From Eonycteris spelaea (taxonomy: Eukaryota; Chordata; Mammalia; Chiroptera; Pteropodidae): a DNA stretch of 64,000 nucleotides. Location: contig PUFA01000062.1 in assembly GCA_003508835.1 (NCBI GenBank), forward strand, positions 5,487,001 to 5,551,000. The letters are read 5' to 3'. The notes beneath the pieces are model-generated. The model did not search any database. It was not told where the DNA came from and saw only the letters and a program-made list of their open reading frames with translations. A program made the position numbers and the translations under genes. Shown piece by piece: positions 47,396 to 59,639 of this stretch (its first letter is position 1; each line of letters begins with the position of its first letter).

Positions 47396-48436
47396 ACAGT
47401 ACCTTGTCAACCATCTGAATGGGAAAATATATTTGCAAGCAACACCTCCGATAAGGGCCTACTATCCAAAATATACATAGAACTCATACAACTCAATAAC
47501 AACAACAAAAACAAACAATCCAATCAAAAAATGGACAGAGGACTTGAAGAGACACTCCCTGCAAAAAGACATACAAATGGCCAACAACAAATGAAAAGAT
47601 GCTCATCATTGCTAGCTATTAGAGAAATGCAAATCAAACCCACAATGAGGTATCATCTCACACCTGTTAGAACAGCTGTTATCAACAGGACAAGGAATAA
47701 CAAATACTGGAGAGGATGCGGAGAAAAAGGAACCCTCATACACTGCTAGTGGGACTGCAAATTGGTACAGCCACTATAGAAAACACTATGGAGGTTCCTC
47801 AAAAAACTAAGAATTGATCTACTCTGATCTAGCAATCCCTCTACTGGGTAATTACCCCAAAGATTTGAAAACTCATATCTGGAAAGGTATTTGCACATTG
47901 ATGTTCATAGCAGCATTATTCACAGTGGCCAGGACATGGAAGCAACCAAAGTATCCTACGATAGATGATTGGCTAAAGAAACTGTGGTACATATATACAA
48001 TGGAATATCATTCAGCCATAAGAAGAGATGAGATACTGCCATTTGCGACAACATGGATAGACTTTGAGATAATCATGCTAAGCAAAATAAGCCAGACAGA
48101 CAAAGTTAAAAGCCACATGATATCACTTACATGTGGGATAGAAACCTAAAAGCAACAAATGAACAGGATAAACAAACAGAGACTCATGGACATGGACAAT
48201 AGACGAGTGGTTACCAGAGGGTGGGGGAGAGGAGAAGAGGGAGGAGGGAAGTAGATGGCGTAAAAGGGGACAAACATGTGGTGACAAAAAGAAACCTAAC
48301 TATGGGAGGAGAACACACAATGCATATATATGACTTACTGTTAAATTGTACACCTGAAACTTACTGGATTTCGTTAACCAAAAAGTTAATTAACTAATTA
48401 ATTAAAAATAAATTTTAAAAAATAATACTTTGTCAG
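47396..48436 (+). mobile_element. 5'-truncated L1 (about 1 kb) with target-site duplication
   Basis: Plus-oriented L1 with the ORF2 C-terminal part and 3'UTR. Recognisable blocks are GGCCAACAACAAATGAAAAG (47578), AAATGCAAATCAAACCCACA, and the ORF2 end near 48150 (ATCACTTACATGTGGGATAG). The tail is TTAA-rich (48378-48420). Flanks ACAGTACCTTGTCA (47395-47408) and ATAATACTTTGTCA (48423-48436) are a slightly diverged target-site duplication. Several frames are open for 70-110 codons, but the ORF is 5'-truncated and broken. Confidence 0.88.
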
Positions 48437-48639
48437 AACACTGCAGGTCTCCTTCCTGGCCTTACATTAGCATATCTTTCTCTCCAGGTATTGTCCACAG
48501 CTATATTCTGTAAGAAATAAATGATACTGTTTCCCAAATTTGCTTCCATCCTAAGTAAGAGAAGTTGGATGTTTATTAGTACGCACAGTCAGACAGCCAA
48601 CTGTAATTGGAAACTCAATGTCTTAAACAATGTGTGTTT

Positions 48640-48960
48640 TACTACTGAATCCTCTGCACCTTTCACAGTGCTGGCACATAGCAGGACTCATTAAATATTT
48701 GTTGAATCAATGAACAAACCCTTGACTCTTCCATCTCTTTTGATCCTTCAATGTGTCATCTTAACAACTGCACTCCTTAATGTTTCATTAGTTTGTTCCC
48801 TCCTCTGCATCTCCACCACTACCTATTGGTCCAGACTCACATCATCTCCTGCTCCAGTTCTCTCTACATTGCAGCCCAGGTGCTCTTTCTAAGAACTGAA
48901 CAAATCTCATTATGCCAATCAAGACATCATCCTTACTGCTACCTAGAGAGAAGTAAGTAA
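48640..48960 (+). mobile_element. L2-type LINE fragments
   Basis: The tail CACAGTGCTGGCACATAGCA with TTAAATATTTGTTGAATCAA at 48665-48715, followed by a second fragment with CTGCATCTCCACCACTACCT. Confidence 0.65.
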
Positions 48961-49164
48961 AAGTTGGTTTGTTTTTATTCATTATTATCCTCTTTCTTTC
49001 CTATCTCAGAACTCCTTCCTATATTTGAATACCTGTTTTGTGGAAATTGTGAGTGTACTCTGAAAGCATCTACCTAACCTCACACACTTCTCTCCCTTCC
49101 TCAGGAAAGATGGGGACCAATGAGGGCAGGCAGTAGGGCCGGTGATGATAATGTTCACCATTCA

Positions 49165-50850
49165 TTGATAATGTTCCTTCATTCATCAAGTATTTATGGA
49201 GCATGTAGCAGAGACAAGCTCTCTTCTAAGCACTGTTGTGTGAGGGCAAAGGGGGCAAGACAACCAGAGCCTGATTTCTGTTCTCCAGAAACTGTCATTC
49301 TAATCAGGGGAGAAACGCACACGTGCATACACACACAATCTATGGCAGGCTGTCTGAGAAGCGCATGCTTTTGGGAGGTTTGGGCCCATTGCTATGAGAG
49401 TTCATGAGTGATTATTGCAGGAAGGAAAAGGCAAGTTTACAGAAAAACTCCCTTTTGACCTGAGCATCGAAGGAGGAGCTGGATTCCTTAAGAGCTGGAG
49501 AAAGGCTTTTTAGGCATGAGGATCAGCCTGAGCAAATGCAGAGATGTGGGAAAGCCCAAGGGAAAGTGAGTGGTTGTGCATGAAAGAGGAATAAAGGAAG
49601 AAAGGCTGGAGATACGACTCAAAAGGAAGGATGGCGTGTGATGGTGGAGGGTCTTTCGAGGCCATGACACATTTAGGTTTTAGATTTTATCTCAATTGTT
49701 AGATTGATAACATTGAACGATTTTTTTTTTTTAATGGAAATAATCAGTTGTGTGTTTGGGAGACGGAGGGGATGGCAGAAGACATGAGGCTGAGAGACCT
49801 AGTAGGACTTAAATGTGGGAGTCCAACTGAGAGATGATGAGTGTCTGCATTAGGCGAGAAGGGATTTTGGTGGTAACAGAAAGATTATAAAAGATCTATC
49901 TTGGGTAGAAGCAGTTGAGTTAGATCAACTGATGGATACGAGGCTTGGTCACTCTGGAAAGAGGAGCTCTGGTAAAGGGACCTGCGTAATAATGGCCCCA
50001 GGCAACTCTGCAGCCGTGTCCAAGAGCTGGACCAAAAACGAGGGCTTCTCCTGGAGCCAGAGGAGGAAACCGGGGAAAGGGCCAGGATCAGGCAGTGCTT
50101 CAGTGGATAGCAAGAGCCAGGTTGGAGCAGAACCGCTTCTCCCTGGGAACTCTGACCACCCCCCACACACACCCTGCCCATCACCCGCAGCTCGCTCAAG
50201 GCCTCTCAGAGGAAGATGCAAGGAGTGGGAAGCTGAGGTCCTGTCATCTGCTTGGGGAGAACTATTGTTCTAGAAGGATCCTCCAAGAAGAGACCTTGCT
50301 TGGGTTGGGAAAGAGGCAAAGATTAGAGCATCTGGATGACAATGGGTATCATGTCAGTGGATAAATGTGCAGACATATGAGATGGGGCAGGCATGCATTT
50401 TGTCTGGAATGGTTGTGGATCTCTCTGTGGAGTTGATAAAAACTACGAACTCTCGTCCCAGAAAAATGCCCACACATACCCACCAAATGTAGCTATAATT
50501 ATAGGAGGTTCACAGACTGCAGTTAAAAGAGCAAGAGGGAAGAGAGCTGAAAATGATGCCTAGGGAATCACCCACACGATTCTGACGATACTACAAAGTA
50601 GAGCAAGATCAAAGGAGCCAGAGAGCCATGGGAAAGCAGCAGCAAGGAAGACTCAGAAGGAGTTTCTAGCAAGTCATATGGAGTGAATCTGAACAGAGGC
50701 CACTGGGTTTGACAACTTGGTCACTGGTGATCTTTGTCACCAGTGTATCGTTAAGTGTACAGCATTAGAATGACTTGAGTAGAGATCTGACTCCACTACT
50801 TGGCACAGCCCTAGGACAGGGTATCATGATCAATGCTCATAAATGTTTGT
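49165..50850 (-). mobile_element. Long L2/CR1-clade LINE relic, antisense
   Basis: Starts with the antisense tail TTCATTCATCAAGTATTTAT and proceeds in order through GAGCATCGAAGGAGGAGCTG, GATGTGGGAAAGCCCAAGGG, TTAGGTTTTAGATTTTATCT, CTGTGTTTGGGAGACGGAGG-like text, GGTATCATGTCAGTGGATAA and ending with CCACTGGGTTTGACAACTTG and GGTCACTGGTGATCTTTGTC near 50715-50740. The middle (49930-50300) is GC-rich with overlapping open frames up to 113 codons on both strands, none with a recognisable domain. Confidence 0.6.
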
Positions 50851-52497
50851 CGAATTAATTCATTAATTTCAGTAGCATGGTGGCAGGAGAAATGAGATTG
50901 TAGAAGGAGGAAGTAGATGGGAATATAAAAAAATAATAGTAGTGATTTAATATAGAATTTACCCCTCCCAACACAGATCGATATATACACATACACATGT
51001 ATTTTCTGTTAAATTTTTTTAAAGGAAAATAACTGTAATCTGCCACTTTTTTATCTTTTCGGGGAAGCTGTTGGCAATTCAATAACTTTTTCTAACCTCC
51101 CACTTGTAATTCCTTCTGTGGCCACAGTGGGGCAGGAGTTCTCTTTATAGGAATCACAGTCCTTTACAACTTTAAACTTTGCCAAAATGTATTTCCTATA
51201 TCTTGAGATTTTACCCCAAACTATATTCTCAAGTATAATGAAAAGGCAAAACTTACAAAGAAAACTTGTCTCAATGCTGTGATCAAATAAGTGCAATGAA
51301 AACATTACACAGCTAGAAAGGCTGCTTCCCATGGCAGTCAAGCGTATCTTTAAAATGCAAATGTTTTACTCTACTAATGATGAAAGAAAAATCTTGTGAA
51401 AGCAATATTTTCAGATGAATAAAATATCAAACCCAGGATATTTTCTTTTACATCTAGTTGCCTAGCAAATTACATAGATTTATAAAAACAAAAAATATAT
51501 GTATTTATCTGGCATATTTTGGTTATTAAATCTTAAAAAAGGAATAATTTCTAGTTAGGCTTTTAAAGTAAACTTACTAGAATTTATTTTTCAGTTCAGA
51601 AGTTTACAAGGAATAAATAACAAAAACAACCTACAATGCCATCATACTGATGAACTTTGTTTTTTAAAAAATAAGACTACATGTTCAGTTATAACTCAGG
51701 GTACAAATGATAAAAATATGAAAATCAAATGCCATCTTCCCCCTTATCATCTCCCTCCCCTATACCTTCTCCCTGAAAGTAGCCACTCTCAATAGACTCT
51801 CGCGATGATTATTTTCCAAGGATTGTTTTACCCCAAGATTAAGAATGGCATGTAAAACAACAGACGTGAACCTTTTCAAAAGAATTTGAACCAGAACCCA
51901 GACTGGAATTTGGTTGCACATGTGAAATGTAGCAACGGCCTCAAGAACCAAAGGCCTGTGTAAATAGGCAACCATATCACCATCATCCCCACTGACACCT
52001 TTCAGAGGGAATAAGAAATCAAAGGGCATTCTCACCTCCAGAAATGATCTTTCCAGAGGTACAGTATTTGGGGCACATTGGAACCGCAGCTGCTCCTGCT
52101 GGCTGCCAGAAGCCCAGAGGAAAGACCACCGTCTCCAGCACTGTCAATTTTGCCCTTTCATACACACTTAAGTTGATTTACCAAAACAAAACAAAACACA
52201 ACAATTCTAGCTTAGAAATGACAAGAGACTCTTTAAGACATTGATTTATCCATGTTCACACACATTAAGAGAAAAGTATGTTTCATATATATGCTGAATA
52301 AAATATCCAACTTTTTAAGAATGTTGTAAAATATTTCCATATGTACATTATATCAAAGTACTTTCCCCCTAAGTTTGGTTGAAAGAAAATACCCAGGGCA
52401 TTAGACCCATCAGAAAAGATGTCTCCAGTTGTGGTTTTCAGATGCCCTAACATGCTTCTGCCCAGAACTAATCAAATACAGCTTGACACTTTCATCG

Positions 52498-52499
<2 letters not shown>
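50851..52499. other. Gene-free segment
   Basis: 51600-51790 resembles old antisense L1 3' text (CCATCTTCCCCCTTATCATC). Otherwise nothing recognised. Confidence 0.4.

Positions 52500-52543
<44 letters not shown>
52500..52543 (+). repeat. (GT)22 microsatellite
   Basis: Twenty-two uninterrupted GT units. Confidence 0.97.
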
Positions 52544-52545
<2 letters not shown>

Positions 52546-52769
52546 CCTTAAAAGTGAAAAAAATCATTTTGGGTAAAACATGAGATAGGAGGGTAAGATA
52601 TCAGTTGACTTTTTGGTTTATTTCCAACATTATCACTTGTCTTTAATCATTCAAAACGAGAAGACTCCATCCTGACCATCTTGATGCATTTTGTTTCTCC
52701 ACACGTATATAAGAAGGCAAGTCTTGTACTGGAATCAGGAAGGGGTCATACAGACCATGGTGGTGGGTA

Positions 52770-52930
52770 ACACAGGATATTTCATTGAACCCTTTAGAAC
52801 CTTTGAAGTATATTACCTTCATTTTATAGGTGGGGTGACTTTAAACTTAACCAAGGTTAAAGAAAACTTCTCAATCTCAATGTCACCTAACTGGGGTAAT
52901 TATGGACCTAAGATTTAAACCATATTTTGT
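52770..52930 (-). mobile_element. MIR-like SINE, antisense (weak)
   Basis: CTTCATTTTATAGGTGGGGT, ACTTAACCAAGGTTAAAGAA and ACTGGGGTAATTATGGACCT. Confidence 0.5.
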
Positions 52931-52984
52931 TGAATACCTAATTGTATATGCTTTCCTACGGAATCTTGTGAAAGAGCAGTTCAG

Positions 52985-53130
52985 CATCCATTTCAACTAA
53001 AGGAGATTTTTAAATGCGGGTCCTCAGGCCAACGTTCAGAGATTCTGATTGAGGACGTCTTAGATGGGGCTCAGGAATCTGCATTTGAACCATCTCCCAG
53101 CAGATTCTTAAGTGAATCTAAAGTGTGAGA
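52985..53130 (-). mobile_element. MER20-like hAT relic
   Basis: TTTTTAAATGCGGGTCCTCA, AGAGATTCTGATTGAGGACG, GCTCAGGAATCTGCATTTGA and GTGTGAGAATCACTG follow MER20 order. Orientation uncertain. Confidence 0.6.
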
Positions 53131-53504
53131 ATCACTGTCTATATCATAATGTTCAAATTCTTTAAATAGAAAGGGAAATTTTGTATGACAAAGTTTATTC
53201 GAGCCCCTGACAACTATTTGTAGGGAGATGGCAATCCCAGCTGCTTTTCCACGGACCCTGTCCTCGGCATTGCCCGTCGGCTTTGTGTCTCTATGTAACA
53301 GAGCGATCCTTGACTGCCAGCAGATGGAATTATCAGTCAGCTTCACCTGCTTGAAAGCCCGTTAGCAGAAGTCAGTCTTTTGACCCAGCATTAAGAATTA
53401 TAAAGCTAAAATGCAAACAGTCCACAAGGGAAACACATGTTCACTCAGGGCAGATATGTTCTGAGAAGAGGTTTTGAGGAGAAATGGAAGAGACCCAGAA
53501 CTAA

Positions 53505-53700
53505 CATTAATTACTGACTAGGTGCTGGGCACACTTAATCTTTGTAACAATCCTGGAAGATAGGTATTTTCAGACCCATATCGGGGGCTCAGAAAACAGA
53601 GACTCAGAGAACTTAAGAAATTTCTCAAGGCTACATAATGGGAAAGTATGGAGCTTACACTTTATCTACTACTCCAAGCTGTATGCTGTGTGTATGAAAA
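53505..53700 (-). mobile_element. MIR SINE, antisense
   Basis: GGTGCTGGGCACACTTAATC, ATCCTGGAAGATAGGTATTT and GAGACTCAGAGAACTTAAGA. Confidence 0.75.
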
Positions 53701-53983
53701 GAAGGAGCAAGGAAAGGACATAGGGGAGATGGGAGACTTTGTGTATTCCAGGAATTCTCCCCAGGGTCAGTGCCAGCACAGTGCCTGCTATACACCCAGA
53801 GAGCACAGTCACTGTTTGCTGTGTGAATCGATGTGAATTCTTCATGTCATCAAAGAGAACTTTCTAAGCCCTTATGTACGTAAAACCTCTTGGCATCTCC
53901 CAATTGTCCATAGTAGTGTTTCTCTAACTTGTTCAGAAAGCAAAAACACTTAGAAATCATGCTGCTTTTTCAGAACACAACAG

Positions 53984-53988
53984 ATACA

Positions 53989-54024
<36 letters not shown>

Positions 54025-54026
54025 TA
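53984..54026 (+). repeat. (ATAC)n then (AT)n microsatellite
   Basis: About eight ATAC units running into TATATATA. Confidence 0.95.
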
Positions 54027-54613
54027 AAATGCCACGAATTAATTGATTGTTAATCAAATTTTGTGCAATTTCCAGCACCAAAGATTTAAGAAAAAATGTA
54101 AATCAGCATTCACCTACATTTATAGTTTCTTCTAAAAACTGGGGATATTGGATTACCTTGCAGAAGATCAAAGTTTTATAGTTTGTTGTTATTTTTTTCC
54201 AAAATGTTAAATTTCTACATGTAATATTCAGAAGAAAAATATAATCTCCCTTGGTTTTAGATAGTGCATTCCTGGAAAATTCAGTATATATTAAAACCAT
54301 GCAAAAAAATTGCTTTTTTTGTTTATATTTAAATGGAGTTTACCAAGACTTAGATAATAAAAAACAGGTTTCTCACCTACACAAAAATCTGACTGGATAT
54401 TGGAAAGTCATGTAGGACTTGAGATCACTTGTTAAGAGGACTTTCCTGTACATTACGGAATGTGTAGCATCAAAGCCCCAACAAATTTACAAAATGCTTC
54501 GTAAGTGTCATCCATTGGCTTGAACCATTGATTTTAAATTTATTTACCAAAAGTCATACGTGTCTGAACTGAACAGCTAGATGGTGAGGTCCTGGAGGGC
54601 CCTGGTGGTATCA

Positions 54614-54639
54614 TACTCACCCTCCCCTCAGGGTGAGTA
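54614..54639. other. Perfect 10-bp hairpin, 6-nt loop
   Basis: TACTCACCCT (54614-54623) and AGGGTGAGTA (54630-54639) are exact reverse complements separated by CCCCTC. No transcript context is known. Confidence 0.8.
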
Positions 54640-54689
54640 GATACCTGATTCATTACCAGGACAATAAAATGAATTAATGGGTCTATGAA

Positions 54690-54835
54690 TAGAAGACTCT
54701 GGAGATCACTGATCTACTCTTCCAGAGCTGGTAAATGACTCATCCAAGTAAAAGAGGTCATTAGTGGCAGAACCAGGACTATAGTCCAGGCTTCTTTGCT
54801 TCTAGTAGAATGCTCTTTCTACTAAATCAAGGATC
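54690..54835 (-). mobile_element. MIR SINE, antisense
   Basis: CCAGAGCTGGTAAATGACTC, GGCAGAACCAGGACTATAGT and CTTTCTACTAAATCAAGGAT. Confidence 0.65.
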
Positions 54836-55309
54836 TTCAAATTGTGGTATTTCATACCTTTAATCTCCAGAGTTACCTGAGGACATTCCAAGGGTTACCA
54901 GGGTGTTGCTAGTTGTAAGGAAGGCAGTTTTTCAATTATCAGCTTCCAAATTGAGTTTTTCTAAAATTGATTTTCCATATCCCACTTTTACAATTGTTTT
55001 TTCTTCCACTTTACAAAAGAAAGGGAACCTCAAATCCAGTTAGTGCTCCATGGTGCATTGCTTGGACAATTTTAAATACTGGGACCAGCCCAGCTTCCTT
55101 TAAACAAAGCCCCTCTAATGGCCTCCCGTCTGCTAAAGAGCCAAAGACTTGCTCTTAACATTTTGCAGGACTCGGTGCAGGAGTACAAATAAATGTCTAA
55201 TGTCATGTCAAATATCGTGTCGAAACACTAAAAGGTATAAATCAACCTACGAAATGGTTTAACAAGATAGGTTCTAGCCTCCCACTTTAACAGACATACC
55301 TTCCAAAGG

Positions 55310-55865
55310 TCTTGCAGGCTGGGTTCCCGGTTAGGGTCCTGGGGCTCTTCAGAGTTCTTTGTGCAAACATGGCGGCGACACAGGAGCAGCCAGTTCCCTG
55401 CCCAGACCCTCTGTGCCAGACCTCTGGTTCTGCTTCCTACCTTGGGGCTGCAGGTGGGCGTGGGCGTGGGGCGGCTGATGTGCAGTGCGTGGATAGCTCA
55501 ACCCACACACCCAAGCTTCTTCCACAGTCCCTGCAGACACCCTCAGGCTTCAGGTGAGCACCTCAGGGGCACAGTCCTCCCTGAAACATGGGCCCGGCCG
55601 GGGGAGGAGTACTCAAACCCAGGTTTGGGGTGCCTTGGGCAGAGGTTTTTGGGGCCATGTATACCCTCAGGGGGTGTACAAAGGAAGCATACATTCCGGG
55701 TCAGCATGCTCCTCAGTCCCCTGGACTCCTTGCTCGTGGGATGGGGCGCTGCCAGGAGAAAGCCAGAGTAGGGCCACCTACTCTGTGGGGCCCAGGACAG
55801 AGGTGTCTCATGCCCAGATCTGAGCTGCGGTGTCCATTCACGGAGCTATAAGAACCCATGCAACT
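55310..55865 (+). other. GC-rich segment of unknown identity with CpGs and donor-like sites
   Basis: A sharp GC-rich island in an AT-rich region. It contains AACATGGCGGCGACA (YY1-like, about 55366-55380) and two good splice-donor-like words on the plus strand (CTGCAG|GTGGGC near 55451 and CTTCAG|GTGAGC near 55553). Plus-strand frames of 81-136 codons overlap here in different phases, and none has a recognisable domain, which speaks against coding. It could be an old retroviral LTR, a lncRNA first exon, or a weak CpG island. Confidence 0.4.
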
Positions 55866-55869
55866 TGGC

Positions 55870-56275
55870 CTCCTGTGAGCTCCCTAACCGCATCTCTCCC
55901 TCTGCTCCAGCCACATGGCACCCTCCTGCCTCCAGACAATTCTCTGCTCCTAATGCTCTTTCCCAGATATCCTCGAGGTCTTTCTTCACAGCCTTCAGGT
56001 CTCTGTCTACAAGTCCCCTGCACATAGAGGCTTTCCTTCACACCACTTTTTAAATGGTAACCCCCTGCTTCCTCCTACTTGCTCTGCTCGATTTCTCTAT
56101 AGCACATATCAGGCATACCATATAGTTCATATACTCATTAATTAATTAATTAGTCTGTCTCCCTTCCTTGGAATGCAATCTCCAAAAAGGCGGAGGTTTT
56201 TGTGTGTTTTCCCAATGCCTAGAACAGTTTCTTATAAGTAGCAAATAAATTATAAATAATGCTCGATTGATTGAT
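55870..56275 (+). mobile_element. L2-type LINE 3' end
   Basis: CTGCTCCAGCCACATGGCAC, CTTCAGGTCTCTGTCTACAA, TTGGAATGCAATCTCCAAAA and CAATGCCTAGAACAGTTTCT in canonical order. Confidence 0.8.
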
Positions 56276-57029
56276 TTTGAAGAAATACAAAGCCAGTGGC
56301 AGGGCTTTGTGTCCTTCCCTGTCTTACACATAAGGGGAATGGCAGACATTGGAACAGGATATCTTGGCCCACATTCGGATGACCTAAAACTCAGATAAAA
56401 TCTAGATTGGGATGGGAGGGAATGACGACAATTTGTTTAACATCCTCACTCTTTCATCTCTCCCAAATTGTGAAAGAATGGATCATTCCTGAGAGAGAGT
56501 TGCTTGAGAGTGAAGCAAAGAGAACACATGTGAAAAGGCAGTAATGCCTTATTTTATCCAGAGGACAAAAGGGTGCTACGACTCCAAGCCTCTCATTTGC
56601 TTTTTCTTTCTTAGAAATAGAATTGTGGAAATTACCAATCAGGAAAAGACTTTCAATATAAAATCATAGTTTAAAATTCCATGGAGGAAATGGATTGGTT
56701 ATATGTGAAGAAGAAAAGGAAGAAGGAGTGAAGAAGAAAAAGGAAGAATAAACTTCTAACTGCTAAAAGAACCTATTCCTTTCTGTTAAGAAAAAAAAAG
56801 GGGGGGTTGTTATATAGCTCTATTTGATACATTTAAAAAGTGATCGAAGTTTTAAAAAATTATTCATAACTTCACTATGCTATAAATTAGATACTTTGCA
56901 ATGATTTATATCTATAATGAAAAGTTTTAGATGATAATCTAAAAATATTCAAGGGTCTACATAGCTTTCCAAAATTCAAACACTTGCAAGCAAAAAAAAA
57001 AAAAAACCTGTTAAGATGATTGTACTATA
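56276..57029. other. Gene-free segment
   Basis: Nothing recognised except short A and G runs near 56789-56806 and an A-run at 56992-57006. Confidence 0.45.
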
Positions 57030-57225
57030 CCACTGTTTTAGTAGTATATTGCTATGCAACAAACCACCTCAAACTTTAGTGAGATAAAACAACCTTTTAT
57101 TTTTTTCTCACCACCTTTTGGGCGGATTAGACTCAATAAGGTAATTTTCTGCTAGTCTCGCTTGAGGTTTCTCATGCAGTTGTAGGCAGATGACGGCTGG
57201 AGTTGGTAGCAGGGGCCATCTAGAA
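57030..57225 (-). mobile_element. Interspersed repeat, same family as 21110-21620
   Basis: TATTGCTATGCAACAAACCA and GCAGATGACGGCTGGAGTTG. Truncated by the neighbouring hAT relic. Confidence 0.5.
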
Positions 57226-57234
57226 CAGGAAGGG

Positions 57235-57425
57235 CCACAAACTACTTGGGGGCCGCATTTGACCTGAAATCAGTTTGGGTAAATAAAGCTCTGTTGGAAC
57301 ACAGCCACAAACATTCACTTAGGTCTTGTTAGTGTCTGCTTCCATGCTGTATCACTAGAGTGAGTAGCTGTAACAAACCATGCAGCGTAGAGTCGTTATA
57401 CAACTTACACTAAGATGCAATAAAC
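57235..57425 (-). mobile_element. hAT-type DNA transposon relic
   Basis: Reverse-oriented copy of the family at 36437-36622: GGGCCGCATTTGACCTGAAA, AAATAAAGCTCTGTTGGAAC, ACAGCCACAAACATTCACTT. Confidence 0.7.
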
Positions 57426-57884
57426 ATTTGAATTCTCTCAAGACCATTTGTTCTTTAGTCATTTCAAGCAGTAGCTTATTTCTAACCCAGGGGTGGGGGT
57501 AGGGAGGAGGCTAGAGAGGGAGAGAAGGAAAGGGAGAGGGGGGCAGAACCCTCAGGCTATTTGCCCAGGCCGAGGACTATAGGAGCTGAATGAACATCAG
57601 GGGAATTCAGTCAATAATTTTGATCTTTTCCTCCTTAATGGTAGGTTGATGCCTAAATTATCAAGGGGTTGCATGATTTAAATACTCTCTAATGCAGAAT
57701 AGAGTGTCTTTTCTTCCAATTAAAATAAAAAGTTTAGGACAGCTTTTCTTTCACCGGTCTCCCTTAGAGATTAACAGTTTATTCACACTTACCAGATTTA
57801 TTGGTCTCTAAATATTGAGAGCAATTGGTTTGCATGAATTACTTGTTTTTAAAATACATCTTGTTTCTTGACTTAAGACACTCG

Positions 57885-58235
57885 CACACATTAGTCCTTA
57901 TGTCTGGAATGTTCTTCCTACTTTTCACCCAGCTAACATCTATTTATCCTTGCTCTGAGCTTAAACGTCACTTTCTCAGAAAAGCCTGCCTTAACTTCCC
58001 CTGAGGTTCCAGTCTCACACTGTCTCACAGCACTGTGCACTTTCCCTTTTTCTTATCCCAATGTGTGCAATTAAAAGTGTATTTGTAACTTCATTTAACG
58101 TGAACTCCCCTATGTACCAGAAAAGCAGGGGAGGTCTGCTCTGTTGACTATTGTGTTAATATTTACCCGGCAGCACAGTTTCTGGAACATAGTAGTTTCT
58201 AATAAATCTTTGTTGAGTGAATGAATGAAAGCTAA
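57885..58235 (+). mobile_element. L2-type LINE 3' end
   Basis: TGTCTGGAATGTTCTTCCTA, AACGTCACTTTCTCAGAAAA, ACTGTGCACTTTCCCTTTTT and AATAAATCTTTGTTGAGTGA, a well-preserved L2 tail of about 350 bp. Confidence 0.85.
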
Positions 58236-58527
58236 AGCAAATTACAAAGGAATGTAAATGCATGGCAAAAATATTTTTATAAGCCTTCAAGTGAACCCCA
58301 AACATTTAACGTTTACTCAAAATTATTGAATAGCGAATATTTTGGAAATGAGAAAGTCTTTTGATCCAGAAATATTGTGGATCTTATCTTTAAGAAAGGA
58401 ATCTCATGCAGATAGTTTGCTGATTTCCCAGATATAAATAATTCCGCTATACCAATTTCAGGGTATTAGCCTGACATCACTGAACACAAGAGCTGGAAAG
58501 AAATGTACACAATTGGCTCTGACAGCA

Positions 58528-58541
58528 GAGCCACCTACTGG
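58528..58541 (-). promoter_or_regulatory. CTCF-like motif
   Basis: CCAGTAGGTGGCTC on the minus strand differs from the CTCF core at one position. Occupancy is unknown. Confidence 0.35.
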
Positions 58542-58667
58542 TGGCTCTCTACTGGTAATATCTAATAATTATAGAACTCTTACCAGCAATAAGTAATCTA
58601 ATTTAGAGAAAAATCGTATTAAACCCTGCCTCACAATTTTACTCCAAAGAACAGTAGAAGCATACCT

Positions 58668-59006
58668 CATTTTATTGTACCTCATTTACTACACTCCACA
58701 AATACTGTTTTTTCCTGTTTTTTTTTTTTTTTTTTTTTTACACATTGTAGGTTAAGAGTCTCTACCAGCAAAGATTAGGACTCACTGAAAGCTCAGATGA
58801 TGGTTAGCAATTTTAGCAATAAAGTATTTTTTTAATTAAGGTGTACATATATATATATAATTAGACATATGCTATTGCACACTTAATAGACTAAAGTATG
58901 TGTATATCCTCTGGAAAGTGAAAATTCATATGACTCACTTTATTGTGATATTTGCTTTATTGTGGTCTGGAACCAAATCCCACGTCTCCAAAGTTTGCCC
59001 GTATAT
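58668..59006 (+). mobile_element. Tigger1-like internally deleted DNA transposon (MITE)
   Basis: Starts GCATACCTCATTTTATTGTA and ends TTGCCCGTATATGA, as diverged Tigger-type terminal repeats. The 3' part is well kept: GAAAGCTCAGATGATGGTTA, ATTGCACACTTAATAGACTA and TTGCTTTATTGTGGTCTGGA. The transposase region is absent, and a T-run lies at 58719-58739. Confidence 0.85.
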
Positions 59007-59639
59007 GATTTTAGTTGCTGTCATAAGGTAGTTTAAAGCTAGATACAGCCCTGCCTATCAAAATTCTGGGAGCCCAAGCTCCAAATTATTAGGGTAAAAA
59101 CTGTAACTATGTTATTATACTGCTGAAAATAAACTTGATTTACTTAAACATATGGAGATTCTCTGCTTTTAAGGGTGAAAGGCTTCCCTGCCCCACATCC
59201 TTCTAATAGAATTTATTAGCAATTTAATGGAGGGAGAAATACTAGACTTTAAAAAGAAACCACTGACTACATTCACATGTCTTTTAAAGAGCCTGTCAAA
59301 AACACTTTAAGTCATACACACAGAACTGTCTTCAATAAAGGCTTTGTTTTGTATTTTACAAAATCAAAACCTAGAACAGTATGGAATCCATTTGGTCACT
59401 TGGGCAGTTGGTACTCTGTTCACACAAATCTATGTAGTCTTCTATATCTATACACCAGAGGACAAAACTCGCACTTCTCTGAGTGTTGGGAGGGAGGAGG
59501 GAACTCAGTGAGGGTGAGGTGGAGAGGCATTAATTAGCAAAGAGAGGATGAAGTGTGCAGGCTGTGGTCAAGAACTTAAATGCTAAACACAGGTGGAGAA
59601 ATGGCCACCCACCGGTCAGGCACATTTCAGATCCTTCAG

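Noticed and set aside
47531..48149. Open frames of 72 and 111 codons
   Set aside because: They are pieces of the L1 ORF2 C-terminal region in a 5'-truncated copy, not host genes.
49885..50364. Overlapping open frames on both strands (89-113 codons)
   Set aside because: They fall in the antisense LINE relic or GC-rich sequence. Overlap in several phases on both strands and no recognised domain argue against coding.
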